A stretch of 64,000 nucleotides of DNA from Phaseolus vulgaris (lineage: Eukaryota; Streptophyta; Magnoliopsida; Fabales; Fabaceae), in NCBI RefSeq assembly GCF_000499845.2, contig NC_023755.2, forward strand, positions 3,648,087-3,712,086, in the 5' to 3' direction. The notes beneath the pieces were generated by a model. The model did no database searches. It saw only the letters and a program-made list of their open reading frames with translations, and was not told the origin of the DNA. Positions 56,699 to 64,000 of this stretch are shown here, in pieces; position 1 is the stretch's first letter, and the number at the start of each line of letters is the position of its first letter. The translations under genes and the position numbers were made by a program.

Positions 56699-57240
56699 CT
56701 GCAAGAACGCTTCGACTGCAATAACGCAAAATTTTCACGGAGTACTTGGAGTTGGCAACCCAACAGGGATCTTTGGCTCTCATATTAGACTGGTAGATGA
56801 TGGTGACGATGACTACTTTTTCCGTTGAGGGTCGAGAGCCTTTATCATGTTGGTGATCTTTCCAACTCCGATCAGTCTATGGGCACGGAGGAACTCTTAT
56901 TGACGGAGATGAGACCTATTCTTGGTGGTGGTTGATTGATTCTGGGGAAGCAAAAACAGAAACAAAAGAGAACAAAGCACCCTATGATTGAAGAGGAAGA
57001 ACTGAAGAATCCCTAATCAAGAAAACCAGAGCAGCAAAGAGAAAAGAGAAAGACGAGAGACGTAAGAGAGAAAGAAGAAACTGTGAAAAGAATATTATTG
57101 AATTGAAAAAATGAAGTGTACAAAAAAGGGTATGCGGGTATAAAAAGCAGAAAAGAAAGAGGTAGCCCAAACGGTTCCAAAAAGGAAAAGAAGCCCAAAC
57201 ATAAAAAGCCCAAAATAGGCCCAAATAAAAATACATAGTT
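56699..57240 (+). repeat. Interspersed legume-type repeat, right part
   Basis: It continues the repeat begun at 51853: joining 52051 to 56704 gives an uninterrupted GAACTGCAAGAACG. The tail is purine-rich, with GCCCAAA repeats near 57165-57225. No coding capacity was recognised. Confidence 0.45.
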
Positions 57241-57574
57241 TCTCATTTGTTTTTTTTGTTAGTGTTGTAATGACTGCATCTGTGGTGCGTACTAGTGTTT
57301 GACATGGAAAAAGGTATCATGTGAAAGTTTCATATGCGACGAAGCATTTTTTAGATAACAACTAAAAATCACAAAAACAAAAACTTATATTTAAAATATT
57401 TTTATAATATATTTACATATTTTAACTATGTATTACTATGAAAAGCTTCCTTTGGAGCATTCTTTACCTATATATAAAAAGATTTTAACTATAACAATTT
57501 TTTTGGAAAGGGTAGATAGGATGTACGAGTTTCAATATAAAATTTCATTTTTAATTTAATATACGATTTATGCA

Positions 57575-57964
57575 TAAATTTAACGTTTAAGGTTTACTTG
57601 TGTATGATGGGATAAATAATTTATTAGACTAATATGATAACATAAATAATTTCAGATTCCATTTAAAAAATAAATAAAAAATGGAACTTTTTTATCTGTA
57701 TTGTTTTCAAATTCATCTTGATGAAAATATTGACGATTTTGTTAAGTCAGTTGAATGCACCATAAACTAACAATTTTTTTAAAATTGTGACTCGTTTTTC
57801 GACAAATATTTGGCGTAATTTGGGTTTTAGAAATTAATTGAAAGGATTTGTGATAGAAAAAAATTGTAAACATATAGATAAAACATATCTATAAAGCCAG
57901 ATATCACATAAATAAATAAATAGAAATTAAAAGAAAATATGTATTATTTTATTTGATGAGAAAA
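57575..57964. repeat. Duplicated 3' flank of the GH51 gene
   Basis: It matches about 32640-33051 in order and orientation (GTTTAAGGTTT, GGGATAAATAA, ATCTGTATT, TTTGGCGTAATTTGGGTTTTAG, AAAACATAT.TATAAAGCCA), with small indels. Since it includes untranscribed flank, the copy arose at the DNA level. Confidence 0.8.
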
Positions 57965-58155
57965 TCAAATAATGTAACTAAGATCAACTTATGTGACCGA
58001 GTAAGGAACAAGTAAAACATTCATATCTTCATTTACATTCTCCGTAGAAGTGTGTTGTGGTACACACCTTATTTCTTATTTGGTCTTGAAAAGGAAATTT
58101 CATTTTTCACGTTAGGTATCACTATTTTGGTTGTTGCAGATGATTGAACCTTCAA
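57965..58155 (-). pseudogene. Broken copy of the last GH51 exons
   Basis: It matches 33052-33310, the last exon and the end of the previous exon of the arabinofuranosidase gene. Most of the intervening intron (33154-33225 in the source) is deleted, leaving a few bases (ACACCTTATTTCTT), and small indels disturb the frame. Homology stops at about 58155, where a different element begins. Confidence 0.82.
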
Positions 58156-58359
58156 GCGCTTGCTCTAAGACGGTGGCTACCACTAATAGTCGTATTTGTA
58201 GAGCAAACGCTTTGGTCTAGTCTAAAACGATGCTTTAACTTATAGTCGTTGCTTTAGAGTCGTTTTAATTTTGAAAATGTCACCGCGTTTTGATGGACAA
58301 TGTTTGACAGGAGAAGCGCTGTGAATGTATTGTCGTAAATTGGCATTTTTGCACTAGTG
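58156..58359 (-). mobile_element. Possible end of a non-autonomous CACTA-like element
   Basis: The block ends at CACTAGTG (58352-58359) next to repeat X. Read on the minus strand it starts CACTAGTGCAAAAATGCC, a CACTA-like terminus. It contains several GCTTT..GTCGTT and AGCG-type short repeats. No second end or target duplication is seen, so this is tentative. Confidence 0.35.
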
Positions 58360-59480
58360 AAGTTGTCATACATTGTAGATAATAGGTACTTTTAAGTTTA
58401 TCAAATTACATAAAAAATATAGTGAAGCATGTACATGTAGTGTAGTCATTCACTCTTGTTGTAGTGTTCCCTTGACCAAATTGGAAGTGTATTGCTTACA
58501 AGTTGAATAAGATGACATTTGTTTTTCTGACTAATACAAACCAAACCCAATATGTTTTTCATATATTGCACTTATATTTGGCTCATACAAAACAAAAGAC
58601 GCACAATTAAAATGATGGATGGTTAATCAATGTTGTTTTGAACACAAACTTGACAACCTGCCCTTTCATTCATGGTTCAATGTGGTTCGCATGTGACAAT
58701 TCATTGTGCCCTAAGCCAATGTGAATCTTGTACACCCCAAGGACAATTTTTCATTTGTAAAACTCGTATTATTCAAGGACGAGTTCATCTTTCAAGCCCA
58801 CACGTGTAACAAACTCGTGCATGCTAAATACATGTTCCAATTTGTGATTTTCCAAACTTGTATATGTAGTTAGCGAGTTCACATGCTCGCGAATCATGTT
58901 CCAAGGAAACTCGTCCATCTCATTGGCAAGTTCACATTTGCTTATACAAACATGTGCATTGTTGGCTAGCTATTCAACTTTGTATTCATGCATTGCTTTG
59001 ACCTTTATTAAAGCTTGGTAGAGAGGTTCCTGAAGAATTTTTTATTCAACCTCCAAAGCTTGGAGAGATTCCTGACGAATTTGGTATTCAGCCTTCAGTG
59101 CCACACAACCTTTAGTATAGGCGTGTTGCTTCAATGTCACACACAACCTTCAATGCTCCATACACGTGTTGGAAAAAGTGGGAGAAGTACATGTATTGGT
59201 TAGAGTTGTATGTGGAGTTTAATAAATTTATGTGGATTATTGAATGCATGGCCATATATTCACATAAGCATATCACTCTTACACCGCTAACTCAATTGTT
59301 TTACCTCGTCCTTTTAATTTTGGAGTTCAAGTATTGTCTTCTTCCTTATACTAGTGTCTACTCAACCTTAAGTTCATGTAAGCACTACAGAATAACCATC
59401 TACTTTCCATTCATCTACGTATGCGTTCAACAATGTTCAAGTTGCATCAGTTTTAACACGTACAAAGACACCTCACACTA
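58360..59480 (+). repeat. Repeat X, second copy (empty CACTA site)
   Basis: It matches 41873-42315 and 51507-51850 joined. At 58810-58835 it reads AACTCGTGCATGCTAAATAC without an insertion, the pre-insertion form of the CACTA target. It has an internal local duplication around AGCTTGG (59010-59080) absent from the first copy. No coding region was recognised. Confidence 0.8.
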
Positions 59481-60850
59481 TGAAAATCTTAAGTTTATTT
59501 TCACTACAAGAAATTGTCCGTTTATATACAGATTATTACATATGAATATTTACATACGAATTTAATTTAGTATGTAAACAGACATTACATACGAATTTTT
59601 TCGTATGTAAGAATAAAAGTGATTGCATACAAATTTTTTCGTATATAAGGATTACATACAATTTTTTTTGTATGTAAGCTAAAAAGTGATTACATACAGA
59701 TATTTACATACGAATTTAATTTAGTATGTAAATAGACATTACATACGAATTTTTCCGTAGGTAAGCCAAAAGTGATTACATACGGATTTAATCAGTATGT
59801 AATTTTGGCACCATGAAGTGAGAATAATTACATACGGATTGTATCCGTATATAAAGTATTACATACAAAATATTTTTAATAGTTGTAATAATAATAATAT
59901 TGATATTAATATTTTTATTAATAATAACAATATTAATATTATTATTACTAATAATATTATTAATATTTTTCAAATTTTCAAAATTTAAAAATTTAAAATT
60001 TTGAAATTTTGAAATTTAAAAAAAAATTATAAGTTTCAAAAAAGACTTTAGTATTTGAAATTTTTTATAAATCGATCAAACCTGTTTTTAAATTTTGAAA
60101 TTTTGAAAATTTCAAATTCCAAAATGTTTCAAAAATCTTAAGTTTATTTTCACTACAAAAAAATTGTTCATTTATATACCGATTATTACATACGGACTTG
60201 AATCCATATGTAAAATGAACAATACATATGAATATTTACATACGAATTTAATTTAGTATGTAAATAGACGTTATATATGGATTTTTCCATATGTAAAAAA
60301 AAATAATTACATACGAATTTTTTCATATATAAGAATAAAAGTGATTACAAACGAATTTTTTCATATGTAAGCTAGAAGTAATTACATACGGATATTTAGA
60401 TACAAATTTAATTCAATATGTAAATAGACGCTACATACGAATTTTCCAGTACGTAAGTCAAAAGTGATAAAAAATGATTACATATAGACTTAATCAGTAT
60501 GTAATTTTGACGTCATGAAATGAGAATAATTACATACGAATTGTATGCGTATATAAAGTATTACATACAAAATATTTTTAATAATTATAATAATAATAAT
60601 ATTTATATTAATGATAGTATTGATATTAATATTTTTATTAATATTAATAATAAAAATATTAATGTTATTATTATTTTTCAATTTTTCAAATTTCAAAAAT
60701 TTTCAAATTTTAAATTTTGAAATTTTAAAAAAATTTAAAAATAAAAAAGACTTTAGAATTTGAATTTTTTTATAAATACATCGAATGTCTTTTTAAATTT
60801 TCAAATTTCGAAACTTTCAAAGTTTCAAATTTCAAATTTCAAAATGTTTC
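59481..60850. repeat. Two ~650 bp tandem units rich in TACATACGAA hairpins
   Basis: Units starting near 59481 and 60130 share a leader (AATCTTAAGTTTATTTTCACTACAA) and then many TTACATACGAATTTTTTCGTATGTAA-type palindromes with AT spacers, followed by a (TAA/TAATAT)n-like stretch and AAATTT.CAAATTTT runs. CACTACAAGAAA at about 59502 and CACTACAAAAAA at about 60153 look like CACTA termini, and the palindromes like subterminal repeats. Confidence 0.7.
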
Positions 60851-60949
60851 GAAAAGTTTTAAGATTTGAAAATTCTTATAACTCCATCAAACATCTTTTT
60901 TATCTTCTATGTTGTTCATATTCCATTTCATATACCACAATTTTCCCAA

Positions 60950-62344
60950 ATGGGTACTCCTGCAGTTGAACACATTTCAGAATGTTTTGTGAAGCCTCAC
61001 CCCTGCAACAACTTCCCCAACCAAATCTACAATCTAACACCATGGGATATTGCCATGTTGTCTGTGAGCTATATCCAGAAGGGTTTGCTCTTCAGCAAGC
61101 CTGCAACTCTTGAGAATCAACAACATTTCATGGAGAATCTGTTGGAGAAGCTCAAACACTCTCTTTCTCTCACCCTCTCCCATTTCTATCCACTCTCTGG
61201 TCGTCTTGTCACCCACAAAACCCAACACCCTCCCTCTTACACTGTTTCTGTTGATTGCAGCAACAGTGATGGAGCTCGATTCATCCATGCAGCCTTAGAT
61301 GCCACCATATCTGACCTACTCTCCCCACTTGACACCCCTTCCATTTTTCACTCGTTCTTCGACCACCACAAAGCACTCAACCACGACGGTCACACCATGC
61401 CCTTGTTGTCCATCCAAGTCACCGAACTACTGGATGGTGTTTTCATAGGTTGCTCCATGAATCACTCTATAGCAGATGGCACTTCGTTTTGGAACTTCTT
61501 CAATACATGGTCGCAGATCTTTCAAGCACAGTCTCAGGCTGAAAGCCATGAACACGATGCTCCCATCTCACATCAACCCCTTCGTTTGTTTCCAAATAAT
61601 TCTGGTCCACCAATCTCTCTTCCTTTCAAACACCACGACGAGTTTATCAAGAGATTTGAAGCGCCCTTGCTGAGAGAGAGAGTCTTCCATTTTTCAGCAG
61701 AGTCCATAGCGAAACTGAAAGCCAAGGCCAACTCAGAAGCTAACACCACAAGAATCTCTTCTTTCCAGTCATTATCAGCATTTGTTTGGAGATCGATAAC
61801 CCGTGCGCGCTCCCCACCGTCTGAGCAGAAAACAAGTTGCAGATTAATGGCAAACATTCGATCAAGAATGGAGCCGCCACTGGCTGAAGAATACTTTGGA
61901 AACTGCATTCATGTACTGAGAGCAGAAACGACAACAGGAGAATTGCTTGAGAATGGTCTAGGATGGGCAGCATGGAAGCTGCATGTGGCTGTTACAAACC
62001 TTAACGAAGTGGTGTTAGAATTTCTGGAAAGATGGTTAGAGTCTCCTTTGATAATTCAAACGGGTCGTTTCTCTGACTCGTGCAGCGTGTTGACGGCAAG
62101 CTCGCCGAGGTTCAATATGTATGGGAGTGAATTTGGAATGGGGAAAGCGGTGGCTGTAAGAAGTGGGTGTGCAAATAAATTTGATGGGAAACTGACATCA
62201 TACGCAGGGCGTGAAGGAGGAGGAAGCATTGATTTGGAAGTTTGCCTTTTGCCACATACGATGAGTGCTTTGGAATCAGACAAGGACTTCATGAATGCAG
62301 TTTCTGTCTTCGAAAATGGTCATAAAGGGACAGATCTTAATTAA
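60950..62344 (+). CDS. BAHD acyltransferase (HXXXD type)
   Basis: A cytosolic acyl-CoA-dependent acyltransferase of 464 residues in one exon. The general base motif is present as HSIAD (NHSIADGTSFWNFF), and the N-terminus has the typical TPWDIAMLSVSYIQKG and HFYPLSGRL. The structural DFGWG motif reads EFGMG (SEFGMGKAVAVRSG), followed by the conserved GREGGGSIDLEVCL. The overall pattern is closest to the uncharacterised At3g50280/At5g42830-like group; acyl donor and acceptor cannot be told from sequence. An in-frame ATG at 60866 would add 28 hydrophobic residues; the ATG at 60950 is chosen because family N-termini start there. The gene is wedged between hairpin-rich repeats (ending about 60850) and another tandem repeat downstream, so its promoter is short or repeat-derived. 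Confidence 0.93.
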   Translation: MGTPAVEHISECFVKPHPCNNFPNQIYNLTPWDIAMLSVSYIQKGLLFSKPATLENQQHFMENLLEKLKHSLSLTLSHFYPLSGRLVTHKTQHPPSYTVSVDCSNSDGARFIHAALDATISDLLSPLDTPSIFHSFFDHHKALNHDGHTMPLLSIQVTELLDGVFIGCSMNHSIADGTSFWNFFNTWSQIFQAQSQAESHEHDAPISHQPLRLFPNNSGPPISLPFKHHDEFIKRFEAPLLRERVFHFSAESIAKLKAKANSEANTTRISSFQSLSAFVWRSITRARSPPSEQKTSCRLMANIRSRMEPPLAEEYFGNCIHVLRAETTTGELLENGLGWAAWKLHVAVTNLNEVVLEFLERWLESPLIIQTGRFSDSCSVLTASSPRFNMYGSEFGMGKAVAVRSGCANKFDGKLTSYAGREGGGSIDLEVCLLPHTMSALESDKDFMNAVSVFENGHKGTDLN

Positions 62345-63329
62345 TGTAATGTCGTTTCTGTTTTTTTTTTTATTTGTAGTTTCTCGGTTTTATCAATTGA
62401 GAGAAGTTATTATTGGAACATCTGTTAAATTTTATCCGCTGTGTTCACCAAGTAAAAAAGTGTAGATAGAAAAAATAGTTGGTATAAGATGGTAGCAAGA
62501 TAATATCTAAAGAAAAGATGAATTAGTCAATTTCTATTCGCATGGTAAAAAAAAATTAATGTCTCCTGAAATCTAGTATAATATAAAAAAATATATATAT
62601 CATAATTTATTATTTAAATATTTTTAATAATAAAAATAAATTTTTAAATTTACATTTTATATTTTAAAAATAATATCTAAATTATCTCTAAAATATCATA
62701 TTATTCACAAATTTTAATAAATTATTCTTACAAATCCATCCATATATTCTTATAGATCATCTTTAATCCTAACTCTCACAAATTTCTGTCAATCCAAACA
62801 ATCCAAACATAGCACTGTCATGTCACTTAATTTAATTTAATTTTAATTTTGAATGACTTTAATTGATTAAAAATAGAAAGAAAAAATCAATATTAATTAA
62901 TTGATATTTAATGTATCTGCGGGATCAAATATAATTAAAATGGGAACTTTTTCTTGGTTTTTATCTTAGGAGAGGAAGGTACAAGTATGATTTAAATACT
63001 CTGGTGATATATTAACATCTTTATCAATAAAATATACACTTCACACCTTAATAAATTAATATTTTATTTTATTTTTTAATTAAAAATATTATTATATTAT
63101 TATGAATAATGTCAAATATATATTATTTACTGTTTATAGTCTCAATAAAGCCTTTCTCTTAAATAATATAGATGTAGTATATTGACACCGTCTCCACAAT
63201 AATCAATTTGACATTGCAGACATGGCAATGACGTGATAAAGTGATATTGCGTCAAACGTGATAAATTCAAAATAGGATAATAGTGTGAAAGAGAAGTGAG
63301 GCGCAAAGTTCAAAATAGGGTAAAAAATA
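62345..63329. other. BAHD 3' region and AT-rich intergenic DNA
   Basis: Likely 3' UTR in the first ~200 bases, then AT-rich DNA with no gene. Confidence 0.5.
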
Positions 63330-64000
63330 ATATATTACACCAGTTCTTAGTAACAACTGGTGTAATATATTATTACTTTTCCTTAAAATGACCTATATTA
63401 CACTGGTTAAGCCATCTAACCAGTGTAATATATGGCTCATATTAAAAAACTTTTTGATTTTTTTTTTTTCATGAAGAGTGGGGTGGCCATAAATGTCACA
63501 TCAGTGACCACTTATAGGCACACGGGTAACCACTTTTGCATGTGTCGGTACATGTGGAGGAACCTGTGGCTGGGTATACAGTTCTGGTAGGATGAGTGTC
63601 CAATTCTGTCATGGGTGTAATATATGACCCATATTACATCGATTAAACCATCTAACTGGTGTAATATATGACCCATATTTGAAAACTTTTTGATTTTTTT
63701 TTCATGAAGAGTGGGTGGCCATAAACATCACAGAAGTGATCATTTACAGGCAGACACATGGATAACCAGTTTTGCCTATGTCAGTACATGTGGAGGAACT
63801 TGTGGTTGGGTAACCAGTTCTGGTAGGGGGTATCCAGTTCTGCCATGGATGGAATATATGGCCCATATTACACGATTAAGTCATCTAACTGGTGTAATAT
63901 ATGGTCTATATTAAAAAAAATTGATTTTTTTCATGAAGGCCATAAACGTCATAGAAGTGACCACTTACAGGCACACGAATAACCAGTTCTTTGTGTGGCA
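63330..64000. repeat. ~235 bp tandem repeat with palindromic AACTGGTGTAATATA motifs, running off the window
   Basis: Units begin near 63391, 63628 and 63861 at CCTATATTACAC/CCCATATTACA followed by TAAGCCATCTAACCAGTGTAATATATGG-like sequence. Each then has TTTTTTGATTTTTTTTCATGAAG, GGCCATAAA, GTGACCACTTA.AGGCA and GTACATGTGGAGGAAC. A perfect-looking inverted pair (ATTACACCAGTT / AACTGGTGTAAT) lies at 63336-63374. It resembles a subterminal repeat array of a DNA transposon. Confidence 0.8.

Noticed and set aside
57965..58155. Processed (retro) copy of GH51
   Set aside because: The intron is missing most of its length, but its borders are not precisely removed and untranscribed 3' flank is included, so it is a DNA-level duplication with later deletion.
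59134..59565. Open frame of 143 residues
   Set aside because: It lies in repeat X; the paralogous copy (51507-51850) does not preserve the frame.

Overview
The window is nuclear DNA from a flowering plant. Genes are split by GT-AG introns, the intergenic DNA is very AT-rich, and there are many Ty1-copia, LINE, MULE and CACTA remains. Several repeats and the protein relatives I recognise point to a legume, probably the phaseoloid group (Phaseolus/Vigna type). That placement is inference. I saw no tRNA, rRNA or CRISPR.

Layout: 1-1440 holds a decayed copia gag-protease remnant. 3139-7344 (minus) is a mitochondrial GFA2-type DnaJ gene with 14 exons traced but its 3' exons not found. 8640-12073 (minus) is a decayed copia element. 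14826-17741 (plus) is an MCTP gene (C2 domains plus membrane anchor) preceded by a broken remnant of an extra C2 domain. 21406-21801 (plus) is a small GCK-domain protein. 22981-26611 (plus) is a pseudogene of the chloroplast Rubisco/aldolase lysine methyltransferase. 27782-31110 is a 3.3 kb heptanucleotide satellite with a ~1.1 kb higher-order repeat, abutting the 3' end of a LINE remnant (31157-31962, minus). 33052-36169 (minus) is an apparently intact 14-exon GH51 alpha-L-arabinofuranosidase gene. 39326-40030 is a MULE transposase remnant and 40542-41855 a probable solo LTR.

From 41873 to 59480 lies a nested transposon block. A family called 'repeat X' here was interrupted by a 9,188 bp CACTA (En/Spm) element (42316-51503) with matching termini, a 3 bp target duplication and two transposase genes. 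Just to the right, another interspersed repeat was interrupted by a young, full-length copia element (52052-56698) with 169 bp LTRs differing at one base. A second copy of repeat X at 58360-59480 preserves the empty CACTA target site. Next to it is a duplicated, broken 3' end of the GH51 gene (57575-58155).

The right end carries tandem hairpin-rich repeats (59481-60850), an intact single-exon BAHD acyltransferase gene (60950-62344), and another palindromic tandem repeat running off the window (63330-64000).

The host genes do not form a pathway; they are independent loci: organelle protein folding (DnaJ), cell-to-cell trafficking (MCTP), cell-wall arabinan turnover (GH51) and specialised acylation (BAHD). 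The most unusual structures are the heptamer satellite with higher-order organisation and the nested CACTA/copia block with its empty-site paralogue.
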